Shown here piece after piece: positions 26,557 to 36,386 of a DNA stretch of 64,000 nt. Position 1 is the stretch's first letter, and each line of letters starts with the position of its first letter. Where the stretch lies: positions 62,001-126,000 of the forward strand of contig NZ_BAAAYO010000021.1 in the NCBI RefSeq assembly GCF_039536325.1. Reading direction: 5' to 3'. The stretch comes from Paenibacillus_AB hodogayensis (GTDB lineage Bacteria; Bacillota; Bacilli; Paenibacillales; NBRC-103111). Position numbers and translations under genes: made by a program. The notes beneath the pieces are model-generated. The model searched no databases. It was not told the origin of the DNA and saw only the letters and a program-made list of their open reading frames with translations.

Positions 26557-26600
26557 AAGGACCTCAAATGCCACTATAAAATGGAGGCTGAGGTCCTTTT
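26557..26600 (+). terminator. terminator after the WYL regulator
   Basis: AAGGACCTCA and TGAGGTCCTT pair around a 22-base loop and end in TTTT. Confidence 0.75.
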
Positions 26601-26747
26601 CGTAATCTTCCGTTATATATGAACGTTATTTCGTAAAATGCGGAAGAATCAAGTATGATCGAGTCATAATTCAATAGTGGCGTACATATCGATGACTTGT
26701 TCGTATATCAGTCAATGTAAGCCAGTATATACTAGGGGGGAGAAGGG

Positions 26748-27863
26748 TTGAACGTATTTGATGTTTCGGAAACAATCGTCAATCATATCCGATCCGCCTA
26801 TCCGGAAGACATTGCAATTGTCGCCTATTACGGGTCCTATGCGCAAGGAACCGCAACAAAGCGTTCTGACTTGGATTTCTTTTTCATTCCTGCTACGTCT
26901 AATGGTTACCGTGCAAGCGTCCAATTTATTATTGACGATATCGGTTTTGATTTTTGGCCTATTAGTTGGGAGCGCGCGGAAAGAATGGCCTCGTTTAAAG
27001 AGCCGCAAACCACGATTATCGCGGATTGCAAATTGCTGTATGTTCGCTCGGACGAAGACTGTGAACGATTTATGAAGCTGCGTAATACGATCTCCACTCT
27101 TCAGGAGCCGAAAAATACTCTAAAACTGGTGGAGGAGGCAGAATCGGAACTGCGTAATGTTTACGTCCACCTGTATAAGCTGAGCCGCGCTGGCGATTCC
27201 GAAACTATTACATTTTACAAAACAGAAGCTCACGGGGTTTTAACGAAAGTGTTACAATGTCTTGCGTTGTTGAATCGGACTTATTTCACCAAAGGATTTG
27301 GAAAAAACAAGGAGCAAATTGTACAGCTTCCATTGAAGCCGGCTAACTTGGAGTCGTATATGAATACGATTATGCACGGCAGCTTGATAACGGACATCGT
27401 CCAGGCTTGCGAGCAGCTCACCGCCGATACCCTTGAATTGGTGGTAGCTCAAAAAGGTAAGCATTCCGGCGCGCCTTCTTACTCGGATCGGATGAAAGGC
27501 TTTTACGAAGAGGAGAAAGCGGTTTTGGACAAAATCATGACGGCCTGTGAAATGAACGATTACGAGACTGCTTTTTTCTATTCCATTCATACGCAGGATG
27601 AAGTCGCGCGCTTTTTATTTTTCGCCGAAACGGGACATTGGCCCTGCTGCTTGACGGCTAACTCTACTTATCAGGATGTGTACAAGCGGGCGGGGCTTCC
27701 GGAACTTGTCCCTCTTCTCGGTTCACGCGATTTATCGCAGCTCCAAGCTGCCGTGCAACGGTTGAGTTATCTTTTGGAAAAGTACCTTCAATCCAAAGGA
27801 GTCGTTATTAATCGGTTTCAAAGCATAGAGCAATTTGAAGCTTTTCTTAAGAAGCAGAGGTGA
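26748..27863 (+). CDS. nucleotidyltransferase-domain protein, aminoglycoside-adenylyltransferase-like
   Basis: 371 residues. Pol-beta type nucleotidyltransferase motif YYGSYAQGTATKRSDLDFFF (Gly29-Ser30, Asp41 and Asp43) at the N-terminus; the rest is a helical C-terminal domain, as in kanamycin- or streptomycin-type adenylyltransferases. A third acidic residue is DFWP at ~68. TTG start after GGGGGGAGAAGGG. Followed after 6 bases by a GNAT gene that is broken. Substrate unknown; drug modification is a guess. Confidence 0.8.
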   Translation: MNVFDVSETIVNHIRSAYPEDIAIVAYYGSYAQGTATKRSDLDFFFIPATSNGYRASVQFIIDDIGFDFWPISWERAERMASFKEPQTTIIADCKLLYVRSDEDCERFMKLRNTISTLQEPKNTLKLVEEAESELRNVYVHLYKLSRAGDSETITFYKTEAHGVLTKVLQCLALLNRTYFTKGFGKNKEQIVQLPLKPANLESYMNTIMHGSLITDIVQACEQLTADTLELVVAQKGKHSGAPSYSDRMKGFYEEEKAVLDKIMTACEMNDYETAFFYSIHTQDEVARFLFFAETGHWPCCLTANSTYQDVYKRAGLPELVPLLGSRDLSQLQAAVQRLSYLLEKYLQSKGVVINRFQSIEQFEAFLKKQR

Positions 27864-27869
27864 CGCGAA

Positions 27870-28564
27870 ATGACTGTGCTATTTCGGCCCTACGCCGACG
27901 AAGCAGATTATACGGCTCTTCGCAATTTGATCATGCAGAAATTTTCAGACCCTGAGCGGCGATTTTATCCTAGTCTCGGTGATCTGGATTACAATCGTTC
28001 TTTCGGAGGAAATGCTTTTCTGGGAAAATTGACTATATGCACTGTTCAAGATGGTACAGTCATCGGTGCTATTTGGCCCGGACATTATAGAATCCTTTAT
28101 TGTGTGATGGGTAAGGACTACGCGGATTTTGAAGACGAAATATTAGACTGGGCAGAGCGGAAATACTGCGGACCGTCACTCCAAGACCGCACAGGACAAG
28201 AAGTATACATATGGGGTTATCCGGAGGATCAATTACGTTCAAGACTTTTGATAGACAGGGGATATACTCAGCATACATGGTATATGTATTCCGGAGTGAT
28301 TGACCTAGAATCCGTAATTCCAAAACCACAATTTCCCGAAGGCTACACTGTACGACCTATTCAGTTGGAGGATGTGCCGCAAAAAGTGATCATTATGACT
28401 GGATAAGTATGAACCGGTTGAAGAATATGGGAGTAAATAAGCTCTATATCAATCATGGGGGATTATGGACGGTAGATCCTGAACCGGATGATGCTATGCG
28501 TGTTTATCAGAAGGTTGGATTTCAGGAGTTGGGAAAAATGTTTGTTTGGTGTAAGCCGTGCTGA
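27870..28564 (+). pseudogene. GNAT N-acetyltransferase gene with an internal deletion
   Basis: The first part (27870-28406) encodes a full N-terminal GNAT-like domain and the start of a second (EGYTVRPIQLEDVPQK), then a stop. In another frame from 28409 the sequence resumes with MNRLKNMGVNKLYIN and ends DDAMRVYQKVGFQELGKMFVW, the tail of a GNAT domain. The segment between, holding the acetyl-CoA binding motif A, is gone, and the frame changes by 2, so the gene carries a deletion of roughly 200-250 bases and cannot be active in its second domain. Confidence 0.8.
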
Positions 28565-28745
28565 TCTGAATGTTCTTTTTAAAAAAGAGGTAAATTATGC
28601 GGCGACCAGCTCTCGAAATGCCACGGGAGTTTGGTCTTTTATTTTTGCTGTGAAACCCTATCATTTCTCCTAAATGTACATATGATATCATGTTAGATCC
28701 AGAACAATAGGATCTAAACATAATAAGGAGAGAAGGAGATTTCAA

Positions 28746-29150
28746 ATGGCTATTTTCTCAAGGACAAGCTTATTGGGACTTTTGGCAAATGTTTTTATCC
28801 CTATAGCTCTTGCAAATGAATATGATACAACTACGTCAATATTTACACCAAAAGTACAAGGTATATATTCTATTATCGGTATTGTTGATTTTGTTCCTAG
28901 TATTCCCAATTCCACATATACAAACACAATATCGATTTTCGTGAACGGTGGTTTGGCAGTAGCTTATGATGTTGATTTCATGGGAACGACGGCTTTTGTA
29001 AACGTAGTTAACGTTAATGCTATTCTCCAATTAAATGCAGGAGATCAAGTCCATATTTCTGTAGCCCCTCAAGTAGCCGGAAGTGTTCGAAGTCGTGGGT
29101 CTGATGGCTCGACAGGAACTAGCTTTCAAGTAGCAAGGTTCCCCTATTAA
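28746..29150 (+). CDS. C1q/BclA-tip-like beta-jelly-roll protein
   Basis: 134 residues, AT-rich. After a short hydrophobic start the sequence follows the C1q/TNF jelly-roll: FTPKVQGIYSIIGIVDFVP, TISIFVNGGLAVAYD, LQLNAGDQVHISVAPQ and a closing SFQVARFPY. The same fold is found at the C-terminus of collagen-like exosporium proteins, but no collagen repeat precedes it. AGGAGAGAAGGAG upstream of the ATG. An inverted repeat TTAGATCC/GGATCTAA lies at 28695-28717 in its leader. Spore-surface role is possible but only by analogy. Confidence 0.7.
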   Translation: MAIFSRTSLLGLLANVFIPIALANEYDTTTSIFTPKVQGIYSIIGIVDFVPSIPNSTYTNTISIFVNGGLAVAYDVDFMGTTAFVNVVNVNAILQLNAGDQVHISVAPQVAGSVRSRGSDGSTGTSFQVARFPY

Positions 29151-29174
29151 TAGAAGAAAGCAAGTCCCTGCTGG

Positions 29175-29199
29175 GTCCATGATATCATGGACTTTTTTT
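29175..29199 (+). terminator. terminator after the C1q-like gene
   Basis: GTCCATGATATCATGGAC is a perfect palindrome followed by seven Ts. Confidence 0.85.
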
Positions 29200-29445
29200 A
29201 ATTACTGTCTACCACCGAACTTCGGCCGCTTTACTTGAAAAACAGCGAATAATGAAATTCCGGCAAATCGCTGATGGAAGAGCGGTCAGCGCCGGCACGA
29301 AGCTGGTCCACTGTTGAGTTAAAAGCGTTTGAAGGACAGATAGGATCGTGGTAGACTTTTCATGGAGTCATCATCTTTCTACCATTATTCAACAGGCCTG
29401 ATTTCAGATGTTTATCATCATATAACGAATAGAGGATTTCAAAAA

Positions 29446-29898
29446 ATGGAGAAAAAGAACATTAGGGAAATCAGAGTGACCGACTATCGTAATATTTACT
29501 TATTAAACCTAGACTTTAACCCGAATTTCAGCTCATTTTCGGAAGAAAAAGTAAAAGAGAAGATTGCTATCATCACAGAGAAAACCAAAGATATTATTTT
29601 TGTTTATGAGGAAAACAACGAAGTTATCGGATATATCCATGGAAGTCCGTACGAGCTGCTCTTTTCGGAGTCGTTGGTAAACGTCCTGGGATTTGTCGTG
29701 AAAGAAACGTATAGAAAACAAGGTATAGGAAGCTTACTCATTGAACGACTGGAACAGTGGGGAGAGGACAATGGATTTTCCGGGATGAAATTGTTATCCC
29801 ATCCGAGTCGAATACACGCTCACAGGTTCTACGAACAACGCGGATATAGGTTTACAAAGGATCAAAAAAACTTTATAAAAAGGTTCGATTCATGTTAG
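29446..29898 (+). CDS. GNAT family N-acetyltransferase
   Basis: 150 residues. Acetyl-CoA binding motif A VKETYRKQGIGSLLIERLEQW and the ending RIHAHRFYEQRGYRFTKDQKNF are typical GNAT. ATG at 29446 lies 11 bases after GAGG; the frame is open to 29362 but without a better site. AT-rich, single gene with its own terminator. Substrate unknown. Confidence 0.88.
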   Translation: MEKKNIREIRVTDYRNIYLLNLDFNPNFSSFSEEKVKEKIAIITEKTKDIIFVYEENNEVIGYIHGSPYELLFSESLVNVLGFVVKETYRKQGIGSLLIERLEQWGEDNGFSGMKLLSHPSRIHAHRFYEQRGYRFTKDQKNFIKRFDSC

Positions 29899-29910
29899 AA
29901 CACTAATCGT

Positions 29911-29936
29911 AAACCGCACCATGTGCGGTTTTTTTG
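29911..29936 (+). terminator. terminator after the GNAT gene
   Basis: AAACCGCAC-CAT-GTGCGGTTT followed by Ts. Confidence 0.9.
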
Positions 29937-30105
29937 CATTTTATGAGAAAAAGGCGGTCGGCAAGAACTTTGAAGTCCGTTGCAGCAAATTTGCAGCAAA
30001 TTTGGAGCATTCGAGCAAGTTGCGGATTATGATATGGCGAGAGATCCCGCAGGCATTCGGATTCGATTCATACTTGAACGAAGTGACAAATGAGGAGAGA
30101 ACAGC

Positions 30106-31155
30106 ATGGAAATAGGGATTTATACGTTAGCCGATCTGTGCCGGAATCCGCATACGGGGGAAATGATCAGCGCGAGACAGCGTATTCGTGAAATCGTGGA
30201 TGCTGCGAAGCTGGCGGATGAGGCGGGGCTGGATCTTTTCGGCGTCGGGGAGCACCATCGGTCGGAGTATGCGGTATCGGCTCCGGCGGTCGTCCTGTCT
30301 TCGATCGCGCAAGTAACGAAGCGCATCAAATTGACATCGGCCACATCCGTACTAAATACGCTTGATCCGGTGCGGCTCTTCGAAGATTTTGCTACACTCG
30401 ATCTCCTGTCGGATGGTCGGGCGGAAATCATAGCGGGTCGCGGATCTTTTATGGAATCGTTCTCCTTATTCGGGTATGATGTAAACCAGTACGATGAATT
30501 GTTTGAGGAGCATTTGGAGCTGTTTCTGAAACTGAACGCTGCCGATAAGGTAACCTGGAGCGGGCGACATCGTCCTGCACTGCGACATGCCGATATTGCG
30601 CCGCGGCCTGTTCAAGCCGACATCCCGGTTTGGGTCGGCGTCGGGAACACAACGGACAGCGCGGCGCGGGCTGGCCGATTCGGAACCCATCTTGCTATCG
30701 CGATACTCGGCGGCGATCCGTACCGATTTAAGCCGTTTGTCGAGGTGTATCGCGAAGCCGCGAAGCAGGCCGGACATCTGCAGGAGAAATTGAAGGTCGG
30801 AGTAACCGGACATATGTACGTTGCCAAGACGACCAAACAGGCCAGAAGGGAATACGCCCCCTATTATATGAACTATTGGAGGGAGATCAGCCGGCAGCGC
30901 GGTTCGGACTCCCATCTGACCCGAGCGGATTACGAATGGATGTCGGCCCCGGACACCGCCTTGTTTGTTGGAAGCTCCCAGCAGATCGTCGAGAAAATAT
31001 TGCATCAGCATGAACTATTCGGTCACCAGCGATTTATCGCCCAAGTGGATATCGGCGGAATCCCTTTCAGCAAGGTGGCCGATAACATTGAACGACTGGC
31101 TACCGAGGTAGCGCCTGCCGTACGGCGAGCTACGAGGAAGGAACAGCCCTGTTAG
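30106..31155 (+). CDS. LLM-class flavin-dependent oxidoreductase (luciferase-like)
   Basis: 349 residues, TIM barrel. DEAGLDLFGVGEHH at ~45 and the SDGRAEIIAGRGSF loop around 105-115 (flavin phosphate site) plus PVWVGVGNT are classic for bacterial-luciferase-like monooxygenases of the YhbW/YceB type. ATG after GAGGAGAGAA. Uses reduced FMN from a separate reductase, not seen next to it. Single gene. Confidence 0.92.
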   Translation: MEIGIYTLADLCRNPHTGEMISARQRIREIVDAAKLADEAGLDLFGVGEHHRSEYAVSAPAVVLSSIAQVTKRIKLTSATSVLNTLDPVRLFEDFATLDLLSDGRAEIIAGRGSFMESFSLFGYDVNQYDELFEEHLELFLKLNAADKVTWSGRHRPALRHADIAPRPVQADIPVWVGVGNTTDSAARAGRFGTHLAIAILGGDPYRFKPFVEVYREAAKQAGHLQEKLKVGVTGHMYVAKTTKQARREYAPYYMNYWREISRQRGSDSHLTRADYEWMSAPDTALFVGSSQQIVEKILHQHELFGHQRFIAQVDIGGIPFSKVADNIERLATEVAPAVRRATRKEQPC

Positions 31156-31368
31156 GTTGAACGGGATCTTGGGCATATCCGGCGAGTGACATCGCGATTC
31201 CGACGCTCGCGACGGGAATGTGACGCGCCGGCCGCTCGCGGACTGATTGGCCTGACAAGCGGATGGCCAAGCGCCGCGTTTCGCAATTCGAACGCAGCGG
31301 GCGGGAGCCGGTTTGGCGCTGTTTTGTACAATACAACAACAATAACGGAGAGAGACAGGGGAAAGCGA

Positions 31369-32016
31369 ATGAGTAAAGTGTTAGTTACAGGCTTCGAGCC
31401 GTTTGGCGGCGATCGGACGAATGCTGCGTGGGAGGCAGTCAAGCGCCTTTCTGACTTCAAACCGATAGGAGCGGAGATTACGGTTATGCAAATTCCGACC
31501 GTGTTCGGGCGGTCGGTAGAGGCGCTCAAGCAAGCCATCCGCGATCATCGGCCGGATGTCGTGATCTGTATCGGACAAGCCAGCGGCCGTAAAGAAATAA
31601 CGCCGGAGCGAGTGGCGATCAACATCGACGACGCGAGAATACCCGACAATGACGGACAATCGCCGATCGACGAACCAATCGTTCCCGAGGGTCCTGCCGC
31701 CTACTGGTCCACGCTGCCCATCAAAGCAGTCGTGAGAGAGATGCGAGCTTCCGGCATTGCCGCAGCCGTTTCGAACTCGGCTGGCACTTTTGTATGCAAC
31801 CATGTTTTTTACGGCTTGGCCCATCTCATTGCGACTGAATGTCCTCGCATGCGAGGCGGGTTCATTCATGTTCCCTTAATTCCGGAGCAGGCAGAAGCCG
31901 GCAGGGACTTGCCAAACATGCCGCTCGAAAGCATCGTCAGGGGACTTGCCATCGCGATCGAGACGACCGTTAACGTGGAACGGGATATCGCGGAAACGGG
32001 CGGGCGGGAATGTTAA
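31369..32016 (+). CDS. pcp: pyroglutamyl-peptidase I
   Basis: 215 residues, the usual length for the C15 family. Removes N-terminal pyroglutamate from peptides. VLVTGFEPFGGDRTNAAWEA start, catalytic Glu80 in EITPERVAINIDDARIPDN, nucleophile Cys143 in NSAGTFVCNHVFYG and His167 in GFIHVPLIPEQ all match. ATG at 31369 with AGGGGAAAG upstream; the longer open frame to 31186 is not the start. Cytosolic, single gene with its own terminator. Confidence 0.96.
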   Translation: MSKVLVTGFEPFGGDRTNAAWEAVKRLSDFKPIGAEITVMQIPTVFGRSVEALKQAIRDHRPDVVICIGQASGRKEITPERVAINIDDARIPDNDGQSPIDEPIVPEGPAAYWSTLPIKAVVREMRASGIAAAVSNSAGTFVCNHVFYGLAHLIATECPRMRGGFIHVPLIPEQAEAGRDLPNMPLESIVRGLAIAIETTVNVERDIAETGGREC

Positions 32017-32099
32017 GGCTCGCATGACAACCCGTCGAATGAAAAGCCTAGGCTCGTACTCAACGGAATGCCCACTCACTACGGAATACTCCTTCTCTT

Positions 32100-32137
32100 G
32101 AGCGATACTGCCGTCGTGGTATCGCTCTTAATTTTTT
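32100..32137 (+). terminator. terminator after pcp
   Basis: GAGCGATAC and GTATCGCTC stem with a 10-base loop, then TTAATTTTTT. Confidence 0.85.
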
Positions 32138-32424
32138 CCTCAGAAATATTTCCTCAAAGCAACGGTTTCTAACTCGCTAATTCCAAACAAAGTAATGGAA
32201 GCGGGGGGAATGGTGTTTTTAACAAATTAGCTTGCCGATTTTCTTGGGCAATGCGGCTTCAATTGCTTGAAGATATGGATTCGGTACAGTATCGCCAACG
32301 TTATATGTAAGAAAAAAGCCATGGCGACAGGTATTGAATCCGGTAGTGGGCACATACAACTGAATGACTATCCAGATAATTTGAAGAAAGACACGACCGG
32401 CGAGTCGCGCCAACTCATGGAAGG

Positions 32425-32460
32425 AGGCTGCTTGCTCTTCGTATGACCAGCAAGCAGCCT
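32425..32460. terminator. strong hairpin at the end of the minus-strand locus
   Basis: AGGCTGCTTGCT and AGCAAGCAGCCT are a perfect 12-bp inverted repeat. No T run directly follows on either strand, so it may slow polymerase or protect mRNA ends. The ~290 bases before it (32138-32424) contain no gene I can support. Confidence 0.55.
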
Positions 32461-32474
32461 GGGAAGAACATATT

Positions 32475-33943
32475 CTATGAATGAATGGTAAAGGAGAATA
32501 ACCCCATATTTTGAAGTTTGAATCTTACGTAGACCGGTTTACCGACAAGCGGACTCAGATCGGAATTGCCGTTCCAGGTTACTGTCCTTTGCGTGTCCGC
32601 TCCCTTTATTAGGTCGCAATCGTCCAATGTATATCCTTCTATCGCTTGTACAGAACCTGAATGTCCGCCCAACGGGGGATGGCTGACAATTTCGACTTTC
32701 ATCCCTTGCTCCTTGTACGGCATATTATTCATCACCACATTGACGCTCAGCCGCCGACCCTCCAGTATAAATTCCTTCGTCAACAAATATCCCGGTTCCT
32801 CGCCGGCCCTTTGCTCAACGAATCGGTCAGCCTTTACCACGCTCAACCCGATCCCGCCCATCGATCCTTGGGCAAGCATATGCTGGGGATTTACCGTACC
32901 GCTGTAATATTGGTACAAATCCTCGCCTACCCGGACGGGAGGACACGCTCCGAATACTTGCCCTCCGTTCCATTCCCCCTGGCCGCCTCTGCCCAGATAA
33001 GGCTCCCGGGTGTAAAATCGGGTCCAATGAAGCCCGTCGGGACTCGAGGCAAATCGAATTTCGTTCGATCCGTCATGATCTCCGTCCATAGCGGAATACA
33101 GCATGATCCAATGACTCCCGTACCGAAATACTACACATTGATCATAGTCGATATCCCGTTCATCGGGGTACATGACCGTTCGCGGATAAGACCAGCGCAC
33201 CAGGTCTGTGCTCGACATGACCGCCACTCTTCTTACTTTGTGCCGCACATCCCAGTGACTTGTACTTGACTTCGGTTTCAATGCGGCATGAATATGGATC
33301 GGGCGGCAGTACATTAGCCATCTCCCATGCCGATCGTCATACACCAGATGATTCACGCAATCGCTATGGTAATCGAGGATCGGCTCCCGGTCCGATAGCT
33401 TCCACGACAGACCGTCCGGGGAATACGCCAAGCAAACCGCGTTGACATAGAGCCATTGCGCGGAACTCCTTCTAAGCAGACCATCATATAGTTTTTGCCC
33501 GGGTCGGACGTCTTCCCGTTTTTTATTATCTGCACACCCTGCACCCGGTTTCGATGAGTTCCGCAGTACACCACATTGGTTTTCTCATAGCCGGGAAAAG
33601 GGCATACATCCAGTAACGGTTTGATCCAATGAATCCCGTCTTCGCTTTCCGCATAACACATCCAATAGATGGGGTCGTTGCCCCGCTTCCAATAATGGGA
33701 GAGGGAAAAGCACTCATACCACATGCGAAACAATCGCAAGTCGTCATCCCAGATGACCCAGGGGGAGAAAGCCATATCTCCTTCCCAAGGCTTGTCTCTG
33801 CAAAGGATCGGGTTTTTGACGAAATTTGTCGGACGATGCAGGACTCTGTTCAATTTCCATCGGTCTTCAATCAGGCTGTCATCCAGCAACAATTGCGGAC
33901 CTTCCCCCAACCGAAGCGGATCCCCTTCGAAATAGCTTGTCAT
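32475..33943 (-). pseudogene. GH43/32-like five-bladed propeller protein gene split by a frameshift
   Basis: The first frame (33943 down to about 33460) reads LLLDDSLIEDRWKLNRVLHRP, then WCYAESEDGIHWIKPLLD and YMMVCLEG. It then turns to non-family sequence, while the next frame takes over with QWLYVNAVCLAYSPDGLSWKLSD and continues to 32475 through FASSPDGLHWTRF and a C-terminal beta domain. So one gene of about 488 codons has a single frameshift near 33455-33480. Enzymes of this type bear repeated 'S.DGl.W' blades. It follows the sugar-binding lipoprotein gene by 20 bases. A sequencing error is possible; otherwise the enzyme is inactive or two pieces are made. Confidence 0.72.
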
Positions 33944-33962
33944 GCGATATGTAGCCTCCCTT

Positions 33963-35324
33963 TTAGTTAGCTCCCGGCGCAGTCAAAGTCGGTCTGAGGT
34001 CGGCGAGAGCCTTGGTCGCTTCTTCTCCGGCAGTGCGCAGCGCCGTATTCAAATCCATTCTTTTGCTTATCATTTCATTTGCATATTTTTCGTAGATGGA
34101 GTTTATCGTTCGAGGGCCCCCGCCATAATTATTCACAGCCGCCTGCTTGTGGTAGTAAGCCGCTTGCCAATTTTTATTTTTAAACGAAGTGCCTTGGCCG
34201 AAAGCTTTCAGAATCGTTTTATCGCTGGAAACGGGGCCCGCCCCGATCATGGCAAACGATCGTTGGGCTTCTTCCGAGGTGGCCAGAAAGCGGATCATAT
34301 CAAAAGCCAAATCTTTGTTTTCGGATAATTTATTGATTCCAAAGTTAACGCTGTACGGCTGCGCTCCTACGCCCGGATAATCTTTAAGCGTAGGAATGGC
34401 TACAAAATCCCAATTTAATGCCTGATAGATGTTTTTCCGTTCCTCGGCGACAATCGGCAAATAGACCATCATCGCTTGCGTGCCTTTTTCGAAATTCGTA
34501 AGCACGTCTATCGCTTTCAAAGAAAGCGGGTTTGTCCCGTTCCACATGGAGGAATGGAGATCGAACATTTGAGCGAAGTAGGTTTGCCAAAGCGAATTGG
34601 AGGCAATGGTGGGCGTCATCGTTTTCCGGTCAAGCGAAGGCAATGACATCTGGTTGTTCATGATCAGCTGCCCGATGAATGGAGCATAGCCTACATACTG
34701 CACGCCGCCTTCATAGCGGGTCATCCGTTCAGCCAACTTGAAAAATTCATCCCATGTCATATCGTTATGCGGGAAGGGGACTCCGAATTTTTCGAATAGA
34801 TCCTTATTGTAATAGGTCACTTGAACGTCGGCATGCACGGGAAAAAGATAAGTTCTCCCTTCAAAAGCTTCGCCGGACACAACATTCTTAAAAGCGCTGT
34901 CGAATTTGTTCAAGTCTACATTATTTTTCTTTATTAAAGGAGTCAGGTCGTAAGCAAAATCATACGTAAAGGCGGATGTCTCGTAAGTGCCGCTTGTGGC
35001 CCAATAAATATCGAATTTGGTTTTGTCCGTCATCATTTTGGCAACGCTGCCACCGGAGGAGCCGTTTAGAAATTTGATCGTATGCTGAGGAAATTTGGCA
35101 CGGAGCAAATTCCCGTAACGTAAATTAAAGGAGTCCTCATCACTGGTGTGGGAGGTGTAAACGACGATTTCCGTAGGGGGAATTTGCGCTGGCGCCGGTT
35201 GATTCTCCCCGGCATCATTTTTGGGCGATGGGGATGCTGGCCGTTCCTTGCTTTCGCAAGCGGCGGCAAAAACCAGGCATAGTACACAAGAAAGCGACAC
35301 AACCGACCTCATATTTTTGCTCAT
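33963..35324 (-). CDS. sugar ABC transporter substrate-binding lipoprotein (family 1)
   Basis: 453 residues. Lipoprotein signal with FAAAC lipobox at residues ~20-24 and a Pro/Ser-rich linker, then a family 1 binding protein: EIVVYTSHTS, VQVTYYNKDLFEKFGVPFP and MTWDEFFKLAERM. It is a relative of the protein at 1547-2878 and again has no permease genes beside it. Second gene after a sugar isomerase in a minus-strand set AraC / isomerase / binding protein / propeller enzyme. Confidence 0.9.
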   Translation of the reverse strand: MSKNMRSVVSLSCVLCLVFAAACESKERPASPSPKNDAGENQPAPAQIPPTEIVVYTSHTSDEDSFNLRYGNLLRAKFPQHTIKFLNGSSGGSVAKMMTDKTKFDIYWATSGTYETSAFTYDFAYDLTPLIKKNNVDLNKFDSAFKNVVSGEAFEGRTYLFPVHADVQVTYYNKDLFEKFGVPFPHNDMTWDEFFKLAERMTRYEGGVQYVGYAPFIGQLIMNNQMSLPSLDRKTMTPTIASNSLWQTYFAQMFDLHSSMWNGTNPLSLKAIDVLTNFEKGTQAMMVYLPIVAEERKNIYQALNWDFVAIPTLKDYPGVGAQPYSVNFGINKLSENKDLAFDMIRFLATSEEAQRSFAMIGAGPVSSDKTILKAFGQGTSFKNKNWQAAYYHKQAAVNNYGGGPRTINSIYEKYANEMISKRMDLNTALRTAGEEATKALADLRPTLTAPGAN

Positions 35325-35408
35325 AAATGGTATTAACCCCTTTCCAAAGTTGTGAAAAAAATCACAATTGCGACTTGCTGTCAGCCGGGGAAAAAGGCGT
35401 CTTGGCCA

Positions 35409-36275
35409 TTAACGGACGTCGTCCAGCCGGATTCCGTCAGGCAGCGTCCAGCCGCACGATTGCAGGTGACGCAGGCCGTTGAAATACTCCTTCATAATCT
35501 GGGGGAGGCCCATATCCCGGTACTCAAAATCCAGAAACACCTCGCCCTGATACCGGTACCGATCCAGAATTTCGGCCATTTGCGCGAAGTCTACGGTCCC
35601 CGTGCCTGGCGTCAGCTCCAGCTTCTGAAGGAAATCGCCGGTGTCGGCTCCCCTCGAATCCCGCAGATGGATATGCCAGAGACGGGAACCAAGGGCGGAA
35701 ACAAACCGGTCCAGATCGTATCCGATAATTCCCCAGTGACTGCTGTCGATGAGGGCGCCTACGTTCTCGCTGGTGAGCCGGTCAAATACGTCCAGCACCA
35801 TTTCCGGACGGTTCATGATGCCATAGAGATGGGGGACCTCCAACAGCATGCGCACGCCGTAGTCCTTGGCGATTTCTCCCATCAGAGAGAAGGCTTTGGC
35901 AGCGTTTTCAATTTGCAGCTGCTGGTCGCTGCGGTCGTTGCGGATTCCAAAGGACATCGTCATCATCCGGATGCCAACCGTGGACAGCTGCTCCAGCTTG
36001 CGGCGCCAGTCTTGCACAAAAGATTGGATCTCCAAAGCTTCCCAGGCGTTGTAGGAGCGGGAATAGTAATTGAGTGAAACCGCTTCGAGTCCCAGCTCGT
36101 CCAGCATCGCTTTGAGCTCCTCCGGGGAGGGACTGCCGTAGTTGAAGTGAAAGCAATAGCTGTTGAAGCTGGAAATTTCCACCTTTCGAAAACCGATGGA
36201 CGCTAACCGGGGCAGTGCTTCGTAGAGGGTGTAGTGGGAAAATCCGAGTGACGCTGCTCCAGTGATTTGCGGCAT
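35409..36275 (-). CDS. sugar phosphate isomerase/epimerase family protein (AP-endonuclease-2 TIM barrel)
   Basis: 288 residues. TIM-barrel family 2 pattern: GFRKVEISSFN, LEVPHLYGI, ALIDSSHWGIIG, WHIHLRDSRG (metal-ligand His and Asp) and VFLDFEYRDMG (final Glu). ATG at 36275 lies 10 bases after AAGGAAAGG; a GTG at 36284 touches that site. Family members isomerise keto-sugars or inositol derivatives. Downstream is the binding-protein gene, so it probably acts on the imported sugar. Confidence 0.88.
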   Translation of the reverse strand: MPQITGAASLGFSHYTLYEALPRLASIGFRKVEISSFNSYCFHFNYGSPSPEELKAMLDELGLEAVSLNYYSRSYNAWEALEIQSFVQDWRRKLEQLSTVGIRMMTMSFGIRNDRSDQQLQIENAAKAFSLMGEIAKDYGVRMLLEVPHLYGIMNRPEMVLDVFDRLTSENVGALIDSSHWGIIGYDLDRFVSALGSRLWHIHLRDSRGADTGDFLQKLELTPGTGTVDFAQMAEILDRYRYQGEVFLDFEYRDMGLPQIMKEYFNGLRHLQSCGWTLPDGIRLDDVR

Positions 36276-36386
36276 CGTGATCACACCTTTCCTTGTTTGT
36301 TAGTATTGAATAGTTTGAGTATACCCGGGGGAGTCTGTCGGTGTAAATGACCGCAAAGGACAAGTTGCTTGCTGAAGCGGCCGAAT

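Noticed and set aside
28695..28717. TTAGATCC/GGATCTAA inverted repeat before the C1q-like gene
   Set aside because: May be an operator or a weak terminator; I had nothing to tell which, so it is only mentioned with the gene.
29971..30093. frame ending DYDMARDPAGIRIRF before the luciferase-like gene
   Set aside because: It might be the tail of a lost gene, but I could not place it in a family and it has no start site.
32219..32413. 64-codon minus-strand frame
   Set aside because: No ribosome binding site or recognised motif; the region is probably non-coding.
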